Part shown: positions 20,332-30,095 of the stretch, in pieces
Position numbering within the stretch: position 1 is the stretch's first letter
How the letters are laid out: every line of letters starts with the position of its first letter
From: Brettanomyces bruxellensis
Taxonomy: Eukaryota; Ascomycota; Pichiomycetes; Pichiales; Pichiaceae
DNA length: 64,000 nucleotides
NCBI RefSeq assembly: GCF_011074885.1
Contig: NC_054687.1
Span: 1,326,785 to 1,390,784, forward strand
Direction of reading: 5' to 3'
The notes under the pieces: model-generated
Told to the model about the DNA's origin: nothing
The model's input: the letters and a program-made list of their open reading frames with translations, nothing else
Database searches by the model: none
Position numbers and translations under genes: made by a program

Positions 20332-20450
20332 TTTGTTTTTCGCATTTTTACAATAGATATAGCTTAATGCATGTGGAAATTTCCAGTAGATCCTGTATTA
20401 TAAATTATTAGAAAAGTATGCTATGTATTCCGGATCATTCTGCATGCTGA

Positions 20451-22379
20451 TCATTTCTCTGACCTTCTTCTGAATGTTGGAATGTCATCCTCATCATCCT
20501 CTTCTTCATTAGCCTTGCCGGCATTATTATTTTCATCCTCGAAGTCTTCATCCATAGTTAGGTCCAAATTGTGCTGCCTGTCATCAATTCGACCTCGAAA
20601 GTCAGCATTTTTCCTCTGGGTGGACGTCCGGCTAAAGAATGCAGGTTCTTCCCTATCATCCACCACATCTTCATCTGATTCATCATCTACTACAAACAAA
20701 TTGCTTGGCCTGGCTTTCGTGGCTCTCCTCTTACTCCAACGATTTATCACTGATGATCTTTTTCGAGTCTGAGATTGGAATTCTTTATCTAGCTCCTTTA
20801 TTCCAGAGTTGAAATCCATCATCTCGTCCTGCCCTCTGTTTGTGACTTGCCCACCATTAACAAGTCCATCCGAATTATAGCTGGCTTTCTTCATTCTTAT
20901 ACCTTTGACCGTGCTATCGGTAATTGGATTGCTCTCAGTAAAGCTTATCTTCCGGAACTTCGAGTAGTCTATTCTGTTACTCCATCTAGAGTTGCCAAAC
21001 AGTCCATGTATCGCACTGTTGTACCTTTTAGGACCAGTTGGTCCTTTAAATTCGGTCAGCTTGATCTTTCTCACTTTCGCCAATAACGGGTCTGTTTTAT
21101 CCAATGAATCCAGAAGCTCATTATCTTTCTTTGCCTGCTCCACCTTGGTTGCTTTCGCTTTCTGAAACACCCTCAATAGACTGTCGCTGTCATCTTGACT
21201 ATTGTCATTTATCGTTTTCTTGTTGTTATCTGTCAAATCTAGCCCACTTACATCTTTCGAGCTGGCAAATTGGTCCATGTCCACTTCTAGATATTCTGTT
21301 TTCTTCGGTTGCAAGTCTTTTTCTGCATTGTTGTTCTCTTCATCTTTGTTTTTATCCTCTTCTGACTGGCTATCCTCTATAAATGTCTTGGGAGCCTCCG
21401 TCTCAATATGTTGTGACTCTTGAGTTTTTATCACCTCGAAGTCATCATCTCCCCCAAAGTTGGCCATGGTAGGAAGATTTGAAAAGGTTAAATGAGTATC
21501 CAATTTCCTTCTCTTGCTTTTTTTCGTGTCTACTGAGATGGTCCTTGCTGGTTGTTTCACAGTATCGGCATCATCAAACTGTCCAGCATTCCATTTAATA
21601 CTGTCCAAAACTATGCTGTTTTCATTAACAGCCAGCCCCTGAAATGTTTTTCCACCAATCATAACTGATTTACACCATAAAAGTGCATTCTTCGGCAAGT
21701 CTGCAACTTTTCCACGTTCAATACGAATGAAGTGTAAATTTGAAACTCCAGCAAACGTTTCTGTCACATCGTCTTCAAAACAATATATGTCCAGTACTTT
21801 TTCACGTGGCCACCACGTGACAAAATCAGCCCAAATATCCTTTGCGTGCAATATCAGAGCATCTATAAATCGTTGTGTAATAAATATGAGCGGATCGTCT
21901 CTACTTTTGCATATCTCTGCTAGATCCTTGAATGTGCTACTTGATGATACCAAATAGTGCGATATCTTCAAAGAATCGACAGAGCACTCGGCTGGATACC
22001 CCTGTGCCTTCAATTTCTGAACGCATTGATCGTCGTTTATTACGAATGGCTCATATCTGATGATGAATTCAAAGGGCTCCGGCCGGAAAGAAAACTGTAG
22101 ATTTCTGACAGCTTTGATCTTGGGCTGAAACTTGAAGCATTTTCCGTTGGGAATATATTCGCCGTTAAGATTGAACTTTCCCTTACCTCGGTTGTCAACG
22201 ATTAAGGAGTGATTGTCAAAGGAGATGACAAACTGGATCTTCGATATTCTCTTTTTATCGGTGTGAAACTGAGCGTGTACAGATCGTCCTATTACATAGG
22301 GAGTTGATTCAACGAGAAGATGCGAAGTTTTCCTCTTATCGTCAGGGAAATCGTTATTCGGGTACTCCAAGATCCACAT
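20451..22379 (-). CDS. XRS2: Xrs2/Nbs1 subunit of the MRX DNA-repair complex
   Basis: The protein has 642 residues. The N-terminal ~100 residues form an FHA domain (YVIGRSVHAQFHTD, then KRISKIQFVI). A BRCT-like region follows to about residue 270. The middle is acidic and low in complexity. A segment near residue 475 (WSNRIDYSKFRKISF) resembles the Mre11-binding motif of Xrs2/Nbs1. The far C-terminus is very acidic, ending in RRRSEK; an obvious Tel1/ATM-binding FxF/Y motif was not confirmed. Its role would be recruiting Mre11-Rad50 and Tel1 to DNA ends. The start is the ATG at 22379, which puts FHA right at the N-terminus as in the family; an upstream extension begins with GTG. Confidence 0.85.
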   Translation of the reverse strand: MWILEYPNNDFPDDKRKTSHLLVESTPYVIGRSVHAQFHTDKKRISKIQFVISFDNHSLIVDNRGKGKFNLNGEYIPNGKCFKFQPKIKAVRNLQFSFRPEPFEFIIRYEPFVINDDQCVQKLKAQGYPAECSVDSLKISHYLVSSSSTFKDLAEICKSRDDPLIFITQRFIDALILHAKDIWADFVTWWPREKVLDIYCFEDDVTETFAGVSNLHFIRIERGKVADLPKNALLWCKSVMIGGKTFQGLAVNENSIVLDSIKWNAGQFDDADTVKQPARTISVDTKKSKRRKLDTHLTFSNLPTMANFGGDDDFEVIKTQESQHIETEAPKTFIEDSQSEEDKNKDEENNNAEKDLQPKKTEYLEVDMDQFASSKDVSGLDLTDNNKKTINDNSQDDSDSLLRVFQKAKATKVEQAKKDNELLDSLDKTDPLLAKVRKIKLTEFKGPTGPKRYNSAIHGLFGNSRWSNRIDYSKFRKISFTESNPITDSTVKGIRMKKASYNSDGLVNGGQVTNRGQDEMMDFNSGIKELDKEFQSQTRKRSSVINRWSKRRATKARPSNLFVVDDESDEDVVDDREEPAFFSRTSTQRKNADFRGRIDDRQHNLDLTMDEDFEDENNNAGKANEEEDDEDDIPTFRRRSEK

Positions 22380-22734
22380 CGCTGTATTTGGGTGACTTTG
22401 AATACCAGCAAAAGTGGTCAAACTGAGTAATGGCACCTGTTTCCTAATATCTGGTAATGCAGATAATCATCGCGCCTGACCCCACCAAATAAATATCCGC
22501 GGGCATATTATAAAACTATGCAATGCAATATTTATTTATTTATCGCGACGTTTTTCCATATTTTTCATTCTATATTTTTCATTCTATATTTTCCACCTCG
22601 ATTTTGCTTGTACGCTTTTTACCTTACTCTACATTAAGCAGTAACATTTCGAAGTGTAGTCCAAATTTTGCGTGAAATTTCTAGATTATCTATTAAGTAG
22701 CCTCCCGGGCAGAATGCCCCTCGCTGTCTTTTCC
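22380..22734. other. Intergenic: XRS2 promoter and PIF1 3' flank
   Basis: No gene was seen. The stretch is AT-rich with a short direct repeat of a TATTTTTCATTC-like unit near 22560-22590. Confidence 0.5.
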
Positions 22735-25311
22735 CTATTTGGTCCTTGCCAGCTTCTCCTCCTGCTCCTTCTTCCTGAACTTGTTTTTCTTTAACTTAGC
22801 GTAGAATCTGACAACATCCTTGCGAACAGCCACCTTACGCTCATCAAAGTTTACGATCTCAAGCCCACTCGTACTAGTGCACCTACTCAAGGCAACATAC
22901 ACCTGTCCCTTCTCGAAAACCCGGGTGAGATCAACCTTTACTCTGCTCAAAGTCTGACCCTGAGACTTATGGATAGAGAGAGCCCAGGCAAGGATTATTG
23001 GTAATTGGGTACGCACTAAGTTGGGATTCGACTCACTTGCAAAGTCCATCGGCTCCACCAACTTCAGCCTGTAGCCCTCGGAGGTGTTCACAGTAAATTT
23101 TGCCAAAGGAAGTAAGTCTCTTCTCTGCTGTCTCTTGGCCCGTGCTATCAACGCTGGTAGCACGGTCACCTTGCCTAAAGCAGCCGGGTTGCTGGCTATA
23201 AGCTCCTCATATAGTGTGTGGTCGAGATCGGCCTGCCGGTTGCCGATAAACCTGGATGCGTACGTAAGCAGGGGCTGGTATGCGAGTCTTTCGTACTCTT
23301 TAAATTGCAGGCAGAAGTATGACCACAAGTCCGAGGATGTGAAGGCAACAATCTTTCCTATTGTGCCATTCACAATTGTTGTGTCCTCCATATCGTTCTT
23401 TATGTACATCACCTGCGCGCCTTCTTTCAACTCGAGCACTTTCGCACACATTAGTGCGTCCAACACGCTTTCTAAATACCCGGGATGCTTCCCGTTTCCT
23501 CCTCTCCCGGGTGCAAACTCGGGCCCGTAGGAATCCTTGGCAAAGAACGTCATCGATTCTCCAGAAAGCGAGTTGAGTCTACTTCTGTTAGCCCGCTCGA
23601 CCTCATCTCGAGTCGGATACAATTCTGTGGGAAGTATTCCGTCGGGATACCTCAACGGTCTCTCGAGAGCCTTGAATTTCTGCCGGATATACGGCGGGAG
23701 ACGGCCCAAACGCAACGAGTCGAGCATCTCAGCCAACTCTAAGTCCCCACTCTGCCGATAAACCTTGGTGAGCAAAAAAGTCTCATCGATGCACTCTCTC
23801 CAGGCATCGCAGTTGAAGCAGAAATCGGCACCATCGGCATCCTTACCCCGGTGAGAGCCGCTCCTCTTCGACACAGGCGGAAGCTGGAAGAAGTCTCCCG
23901 TGATAATCAACTGGATTCCTCCAAACGGTTTGTCTATCCCCCTCACCATCTTAGCCACATCGTTTAATTTCGTAAACATCGTCGCGTCAATCATCGACAC
24001 CTCGTCCATAACAAGGTATTTGGTTGTTTTCCAGCGGTCAGCCGCCGATCTCGACTTCCTCACCCGATTGCAAAGACGAATGCTGGATTCTAGGCCCAAA
24101 CCTATGCCGGCAAACCGATTGATCGTCGTTCCACCTATATTAGTGGCAGCGAGACCAGTTGAGGCGGTGACACCGATCGCAGATGGCCCATACCGCATTC
24201 TGAGCCTCCTAATCATCGTCTTGAGTAAAAACGACTTTCCTGTACCAGCAGAACCCGTGAAAAACACATTTTTGTGCCCAAACATCACTGCATCGAGCAC
24301 CTCGCTCTGCTCAGAAGATAATCCCCTGGATCCCGTGCTGCTCTCTCTCTTGACAGCTTGTGCAGATCTCTCACGTAGCCGCGGGTTGCCTAGTGTGCCG
24401 GAAACGACCCATGGGAGTGGTCTTCGCTTTGAGGACGGTATGTGGTACTTGGAAACACGAACATGTCCATCTCCATCTCTCATTTCAGACGTGTGTGCAT
24501 GCCTATGCCCGTGATGCGAGCTGCCGTACAAATTATGCACATGCTTATGAGTTGTGCTCGATATGCCTGAAATGCCATTTGAGCTACTGCTGCTTTTATG
24601 CAATGTACTTTTCGTGTTGATCCCTTCCCTCTGCAATGGATCTTTACCTTCCACACTCCTTGTCACCATCCCTGTTATCTCCAAGTCCGAATCAGTACCA
24701 CTTGAGCCCATTTCAGTCTCCTTCCCCTCTACATGCTCTAAAACGCGCTTTTCACCTCTAATCGCGTTCGAATCGGAAAGCCTCACACCAGAATCGGGGA
24801 ATCTGGCCCTGCCAACTTCCCTGAACGATAGATGATGCACGAGCGGCTTGGAATGCTTGAAATTCAACCTTGCACGCTTCCTTTCCTGCTCCTCCAGGTT
24901 TACAGGCTGCGATTTGGACATTCTGCCGTCCTTAAACCCAGAAAAACTCCTTGTCAAGAGTATATTTCTTGTGCTCTGGCTTTGACTCTTCAAGGCCGCC
25001 ACTATTGCCGAATCCTCACTTTTGTCAGAATGGCTTTCCTCGTCTGTTATCTCGATACTGTTCTGAATGCTGGTTCCTTTGGTAGGCTTTTCGTGAGATC
25101 TCTTCCGATGTGTATTGCCAAACAAAGCTGCCCCATCACTGCTGGCACGGCGTAAAGCTGGCACCTTCCGAAGCGAGAAAAACGGCTGTGATTGACTTTT
25201 TTGTGACGAGCCTAAGAATGACGATAGTGTTGATTGCTTTTGGTCTTTCTTCTTGGATTTTGATGATTTGTCAAGAGCTGAAAACGGTGAGCCCGCTGCT
25301 GCCTTGAACAT
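22735..25311 (-). CDS. PIF1: Pif1/Rrm3-family 5'-3' DNA helicase
   Basis: This is an SF1B helicase of 858 residues from the ATG at 25311. A disordered Ser/Lys-rich N-terminus comes first, and the helicase core starts near residue 330. The core has Walker A GSAGTGKS, Walker B-type VMDEVSMID, the Pif1 signature around DEVSMIDATMFTKLNDVA, FGGIQLIITGDFFQLPPV, and the late motif SIHKSQGQTL before YVALSRCTS. Such helicases remove telomerase from DNA ends, pass replication barriers, unwind G-quadruplexes and maintain mtDNA. Residues 26-33 (QSTLSSFL) form a PCNA-binding box like that of Rrm3, so this gene may serve Rrm3 roles too. The frame stays open upstream, with an ATG at 25536, so a longer form is possible. 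GC content is higher than in the neighbours. Confidence 0.93.
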   Translation of the reverse strand: MFKAAAGSPFSALDKSSKSKKKDQKQSTLSSFLGSSQKSQSQPFFSLRKVPALRRASSDGAALFGNTHRKRSHEKPTKGTSIQNSIEITDEESHSDKSEDSAIVAALKSQSQSTRNILLTRSFSGFKDGRMSKSQPVNLEEQERKRARLNFKHSKPLVHHLSFREVGRARFPDSGVRLSDSNAIRGEKRVLEHVEGKETEMGSSGTDSDLEITGMVTRSVEGKDPLQREGINTKSTLHKSSSSSNGISGISSTTHKHVHNLYGSSHHGHRHAHTSEMRDGDGHVRVSKYHIPSSKRRPLPWVVSGTLGNPRLRERSAQAVKRESSTGSRGLSSEQSEVLDAVMFGHKNVFFTGSAGTGKSFLLKTMIRRLRMRYGPSAIGVTASTGLAATNIGGTTINRFAGIGLGLESSIRLCNRVRKSRSAADRWKTTKYLVMDEVSMIDATMFTKLNDVAKMVRGIDKPFGGIQLIITGDFFQLPPVSKRSGSHRGKDADGADFCFNCDAWRECIDETFLLTKVYRQSGDLELAEMLDSLRLGRLPPYIRQKFKALERPLRYPDGILPTELYPTRDEVERANRSRLNSLSGESMTFFAKDSYGPEFAPGRGGNGKHPGYLESVLDALMCAKVLELKEGAQVMYIKNDMEDTTIVNGTIGKIVAFTSSDLWSYFCLQFKEYERLAYQPLLTYASRFIGNRQADLDHTLYEELIASNPAALGKVTVLPALIARAKRQQRRDLLPLAKFTVNTSEGYRLKLVEPMDFASESNPNLVRTQLPIILAWALSIHKSQGQTLSRVKVDLTRVFEKGQVYVALSRCTSTSGLEIVNFDERKVAVRKDVVRFYAKLKKNKFRKKEQEEKLARTK

Positions 25312-25613
25312 TTGGCTAGGTAAAAGCAGAAGTTGGATAAAATAAATACAAATAACGAATATGGGAAAGAAAGTATTAGGCTGTCTAATTGAAGGTGGCT
25401 CTAAGCAGGTAAGCTGTGGATGGCCAGGTGAGATTCGAGAAGTAAACAAACAAAAAGTAGCGAAGAAAAAATAATCCAAATAATGAAAAGTGAATATTGA
25501 ATATTGAAAATAAAATTTAGGTAGGACGCGGTACATTATTCGCGATCGCGTGTCAGCAGCCAGTGCATAGCGAGGCAAGTTGGAGGGTTGAATTGGATAA
25601 ATTAACTTAGATA

Positions 25614-25733
25614 ATATGTATGAGGAGGATGGTGAACTTGGGTAAATATGTATGAGAAAGATGGTAAATATGTATGAGGAAATAGTAAACTTGTGTAAAT
25701 ATGTATGGGGAAGATGGTAAATATGTATGAGGG
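25614..25733. repeat. Five copies of a TAAATATGTATGAG-centred repeat
   Basis: The core AATATGTATGAG recurs about every 24-29 bp at roughly 25614, 25642, 25666, 25695 and 25719. The spacers are variants of GAAGATGG. It is imperfect, AT-rich and non-coding as far as can be seen. Confidence 0.8.
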
Positions 25734-25737
25734 AAAT

Positions 25738-25832
25738 GATGAACTTAGACAAAGTTCCAATAAGAAAATGATGAACTTAATAAAGTTCCAATAAGAAAAT
25801 GATGAACTTAATAAAGTTCCAATAAGGAAATG
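25738..25832. repeat. Three-copy 31-bp tandem repeat
   Basis: The unit starts GATGAACTTAATAAAGTTCC and is repeated three times head to tail. The first copy has a one-base insertion and substitutions; the last diverges at its end. It contains a short inverted repeat (AACTT...AAGTT). Confidence 0.85.
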
Positions 25833-25990
25833 GTTGGATAAAGACGCAATGATGAAAGAATACACTAGGTGCAACAAACACACCCTACAGCCTGTCACAA
25901 GGTCATTCCATTGCAGATATATATCTACAGGAGCTAAGAAAATCTAAATTCCATACGTAGCCACGAACTCTTGCAATGGTGTCGACAGAT

Positions 25991-27652
25991 TCAAGGCTGC
26001 ACCTCGTGCTTTGCATCCCCCTCGGCACGCCATTTCTCCACACTCTGGATTTCCTCTTCTTCGACAATTCCATTTCTGCGGACCCAAGGAATTCCACTGA
26101 GGAAGACTCCATACGGATCGACCTCCTTTCTGACCCGCTGGAAGCTCCGGAGATCATCCCCGTACCATTCATCCATCTTGCTCTTGAATCCAACCATGGA
26201 GTCGTCTCTCAGCCTGCTTCCGGCGGCTTTTGCCCTGGTTTCCGCGGCTTCCTTGGCATCAGACGACCCGATGAAGTTCTTGGCCCAGTGAGGCTTTCCC
26301 CCGGCAGCATCTAAGGTCTCCTCGAAGACAGTAAACCATTTTCTGATCGGTGCCCTGCTGCGGAACGGCCTGTACATCGTGGCATTAATGTAAAGCGTGA
26401 GCTGGCCGTTGGTGACTTTGTCCTGTGGGGCCCACTTCAACCTCGGTGCGTTGTCCAGGTACGGTCTGACCTGGTTTCCAAACACGGGGCCAAAGGACGT
26501 TGGTGTACGGGTGGTCAAATCCTGCGGCTCGGCCGAATTTGGACATGTTGTGTTCGAGCAACGCACCTCAACCGGCGAATGCACGAAGAAATCACCCGTC
26601 TTTCTTCCCTGGTCGATGGATTTCTTCAACGACCGGATGATTTCCGGTCCGTTGGTCAAGGGAGCAGACCATTCATCCACGTACTGCGAGAACAAGCAGT
26701 CCATGTTGAGACCTTCAACAGAGTCCTGAACGGCCACATCTCCGTGTCCGTACGTCTCGTCTGTGCCGTACTGCCTGGCAAACACGAACCGCTCCACGTA
26801 TGGCGTGAGTCTGGGGAAAATGTGCACGGAGACCCACAACAAGGACTCGTAGAACAATCTGCCCATCGTGGTGCCGTACCAGGACTTCCGGGGCCGGCTG
26901 ACCGCGTCAAGCGTCTTCGATGCCCGCCAGAGAACGCACCTCTCCGTGTACGGGAACCACCAGACTCTCACGTACTCGTCACTGGTCCATATTTTCTCGA
27001 ATTGGTCCAAAAGCGTCTCGTAAGTGATCACTTCCTGGCACGACCGGATCCTAAACGCAGGCACTGCCCTCACAGTCACATAGCTGATGAGCCCGATCTT
27101 TCCCAATGAGAGTAACGCCGCCCGGAAGAGCCCGGGCTTTATCTTCTGCGAGCATTTCACCAACTTCCCCATTCCATCCACAATTGTGATGTCCACAACC
27201 TGCTGACTGATCAGCCCATGGTATGGCGATGAGCCGTGCGTTCCCGTGGAAATCACCCCGGCAACCGACTGCTCGCTGATCGATCCCAAGTTCTGCAGGG
27301 CAAGATTCTTCTTTGCAAGCAATGCCTCCAACTCGTATAGTCTCATGCCTGCCTCCACCGTCAGATCCGTGTATTTCCCATCCGCCGAAGGGTTCTCCGC
27401 CACCACGCCGTTGAACTTGTCCAAATTCACCAGCCAGTCCCCCGTCATCGTCAAATCAGAGGGCGAGTGACCGGATCCAACGGTCATCACTGCTCTTCTT
27501 GACTTTCTCGCCGTATTGACGATCGAGATCACCTCGTCGATCGTCTCTGGCTGGAAGTAATACTGTGGTCTGCACTCAAAAGTCCTTGCCCATGTCTTGT
27601 GCTTCTTGTATGGCACAACTGTCTTGCTTACTTTGGTTGGAAGCTCTGTCAT
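25991..27652 (-). CDS. ALO1: D-arabinono-1,4-lactone oxidase
   Basis: This enzyme catalyses the last step of D-erythroascorbate synthesis, oxidising D-arabinono-1,4-lactone at the mitochondrial outer membrane. It has 553 residues; S. cerevisiae Alo1 has about 526. The N-terminal FAD-binding domain carries GSGHSPSD with H62, the residue that attaches FAD covalently in this family. Further FAD-loop motifs are LGSISEQSVAGVISTGTHG and YHG. The C-terminal ALO domain contains the HWAKNF segment near residue 480, in line with the family's conserved HWxK. The start is the ATG at 27652; six upstream codons begin with GTG. GC content is clearly above that of genes on either side, as in PIF1. Confidence 0.95.
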   Translation of the reverse strand: MTELPTKVSKTVVPYKKHKTWARTFECRPQYYFQPETIDEVISIVNTARKSRRAVMTVGSGHSPSDLTMTGDWLVNLDKFNGVVAENPSADGKYTDLTVEAGMRLYELEALLAKKNLALQNLGSISEQSVAGVISTGTHGSSPYHGLISQQVVDITIVDGMGKLVKCSQKIKPGLFRAALLSLGKIGLISYVTVRAVPAFRIRSCQEVITYETLLDQFEKIWTSDEYVRVWWFPYTERCVLWRASKTLDAVSRPRKSWYGTTMGRLFYESLLWVSVHIFPRLTPYVERFVFARQYGTDETYGHGDVAVQDSVEGLNMDCLFSQYVDEWSAPLTNGPEIIRSLKKSIDQGRKTGDFFVHSPVEVRCSNTTCPNSAEPQDLTTRTPTSFGPVFGNQVRPYLDNAPRLKWAPQDKVTNGQLTLYINATMYRPFRSRAPIRKWFTVFEETLDAAGGKPHWAKNFIGSSDAKEAAETRAKAAGSRLRDDSMVGFKSKMDEWYGDDLRSFQRVRKEVDPYGVFLSGIPWVRRNGIVEEEEIQSVEKWRAEGDAKHEVQP

Positions 27653-28487
27653 TTTCACTTTAGTCTTCACTTTTTTACTTCAACCTTTTCACTTTTCAGC
27701 TTTTTTTCCTGCTATTTCTCTCTTTATTCCTCGATGTATCCTTATCCTGATCTATGATGGTCAACTACCTCTTCTAATTAAATAAAACGCGACCAGATCC
27801 CGTGTCAACTGCACTCTATACCGAATTTCGTCTCACTTAGCGGCCCCTAAATGAATTAATAGAATCCGACAATAATCCCAGCCTGCAGCGTAAATTTCCA
27901 CACTTAACCTGTAACAGATCAAAGCTACGCCAAAAAAAAAGCCCGAAAGCAAATATAAATTCAACTAATCCCAGCAAAACTGGCGAAACCTAGAGGTGGT
28001 AAAATGGGAAATGTGGATACACTAGCGTGAATCTATGAATGAATCGCTATATATGTATCTGGTGACAAATTGAGAAGGGGAGAAAAACTATCTCAAGTAA
28101 TTTTTTTTTTTATTTTACATTATTCAGAACGCATGCGGATTCTCGATTGGCTGGGAATTCATTTTCTCTATCCTTCAGCTTACCTCATTTTTTTTTCCTT
28201 CCTCCTCCTCGCTTTCTCCGGCAATATCGTCAATGTTTAGTTCTCATGAACTATTAGTCCGTCAAGCGCGTAAATTTTAACAATAAAAATTGTAATTCTC
28301 GCCGATTGACGGTTTTCAATCAATAATAGCGTTTTCTTTTCTGCCAGTCCTCAGAAAAAGACGATTGTCCTTACTCTTCTTTTTCCCGTATCCGTTTCGT
28401 TTTTTTTTTGTTTGTTATTTTTTTTACATCTCCGCCATGCTCCTCTACCATTTCACTAAATATTTGATTTGTCGCACAAACCTATAA
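27653..28487. other. Divergent intergenic: ALO1 and downstream LRR gene
   Basis: No gene was seen. T tracts occur near 28100 and 28400. Confidence 0.5.
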
Positions 28488-29795
28488 ATGCCTCCCAGGA
28501 AATCAAAGAGACGCCGGCGAACCAATAAAAGAAGAAATGCTTACGGTCACCTTAATTTGGCCAAGAGGAAGAGTATACCTCGGATTTCGCCTCGGAATAA
28601 TGCCAGCCCATTTGATCTTACCAGAATTGGTGCCCAGGATATAGCATTTACTGACAATGTCCTGAACCAATCATATAGATACGAAGCAATTTGTCCTTAC
28701 TACAAACATGAGCTTCCAAAAAGGTGCCACAGTCTTAAGGACTGGTCGGCTAGAAAACTTGTCGAAGCCCTTTTTTCGAACCAGAATGATGAATTGAAAC
28801 CGTGTGAATCAAATCGCTGGCTTTCGTATTTGATTGATACATGCCCGGTTTCGGACAGTTGGACTATCTGGAAAAGGGTGTGGCATTATATTCTTCTCTC
28901 AGAAAGAGATACTCCTGCTGTGTTTAGCATTTTTTACTCGAAGTTTGGCTCGAACTCATCGTTTTATTGTCATCATATTCCCTCGTTAAGAGCACACATA
29001 TCAGCACGAAGTACGAATGAAGATAGAACGTCATATATCACAATGAATTGTCTAAGTCGCCGTCACCGCTTTGAAACTCTCTATGCCAATGTGCATATGC
29101 CTTCGCTTGTCAACGATTTGAATAGATATCGTTTGCTTGCACCTAACTATTTGGTCCTGCTTAATCTAAGCGGGATCGATCTGTCTAAGTCCTATCATTA
29201 TTTGACAAGTCTCTCTTCGCTCTGCTTCCTCAATGTTTCTGGCTGCAATATTGATAGCGCTTCGTTAATGAGCATCTTTATGGCTATGAAGGCCTCAAAG
29301 CTGCAAAAATTGTCATGCATCGTTCTAAATGATAATCCAGGTCTGGATTATTTCAATGAAAAGACAGAGATTCCATCACAAATTCAGTATCTAGAGATGA
29401 GTGCAAATGGAGACGGTGGAAGTCATGTCTCTTCGTTTATATCTATTGCAAATGCTGGCTTCGCGGGTCTTGCCGACTCGCTTAAGTTGCAATATTTGTT
29501 AAAACGCCATCTCGTGCAAATTCCTGGATTGCATGAACAATTGTTGTTAGATTATAGACTAATAGATCAGATGTACGACCCTACAGCAGATATAGCAGAT
29601 AAATGTATTATTCCTTGGCTAAAGCGATCCCAAGTGCATCGGGTACGTGGGGTGAAATCGTATATAAGGAAGTATACAAAAAGAGCAAAACGCAGTACAG
29701 GTGCGTCTTCATCATCCTCTTCTCTAAATGATTCTGAATCTCTCAAAAGGCGAAAGGTGACTCGAGTGAACTTTAAAAAGTTTTTCGATATGTAA
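28488..29795 (+). CDS. Unidentified protein with leucine-rich-repeat region
   Basis: The protein has 435 residues and I do not recognise the family. The first ~35 residues are extremely basic (PPRKSKRRRRTNKRR), as is the tail (YIRKYTKRAKRS and later KRRKVTR), so nuclear or nucleolar localisation is likely. Residues ~215-300 look like two or three leucine-rich repeats (YLVLLNLSGIDLSKSY, then LSSLCFLNVSGCNIDSASL). A W-rich segment around residues 105-140 could be a divergent F-box-like or helical domain, but this is weak. There is no membrane span. It begins at the first ATG and is a single exon. It may be a fast-evolving yeast ortholog. Confidence 0.78.
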   Translation: MPPRKSKRRRRTNKRRNAYGHLNLAKRKSIPRISPRNNASPFDLTRIGAQDIAFTDNVLNQSYRYEAICPYYKHELPKRCHSLKDWSARKLVEALFSNQNDELKPCESNRWLSYLIDTCPVSDSWTIWKRVWHYILLSERDTPAVFSIFYSKFGSNSSFYCHHIPSLRAHISARSTNEDRTSYITMNCLSRRHRFETLYANVHMPSLVNDLNRYRLLAPNYLVLLNLSGIDLSKSYHYLTSLSSLCFLNVSGCNIDSASLMSIFMAMKASKLQKLSCIVLNDNPGLDYFNEKTEIPSQIQYLEMSANGDGGSHVSSFISIANAGFAGLADSLKLQYLLKRHLVQIPGLHEQLLLDYRLIDQMYDPTADIADKCIIPWLKRSQVHRVRGVKSYIRKYTKRAKRSTGASSSSSSLNDSESLKRRKVTRVNFKKFFDM

Positions 29796-30095
29796 CGCTT
29801 CACTTAACCCAAACTCTGTTTCACATATTCCATATTGAGTGTTGTTTCACGACAGTTTATTCGTTGTACTTATTTTTTTTTAATACATTAGTATACTATT
29901 GAATGGTAGATTAACGGGATACAAATATAAATGCAATCAATTATGACCACTTTCATCGTGTTGTTGATTTAGTTACGTACACTTAACTCCCAAATTTGGT
30001 GCATCGCTTAGAAAATAAATACCTTTAGCGAAATCCTTTATCCTAATAATTTAAAAATATTGTGAACTGAATAAACACACAGAATAAAATAGAAA

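Larger units (their letters stand above)
25312..25990. other. Intergenic with tandem repeats: PIF1 upstream and ALO1 3' flank
   Basis: It contains two short tandem arrays, annotated separately. The PIF1 frame runs open through much of it (to about 25752) because the arrays lack stops on the minus strand. An in-frame ATG at 25536 could start a longer PIF1 product. Confidence 0.6.
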
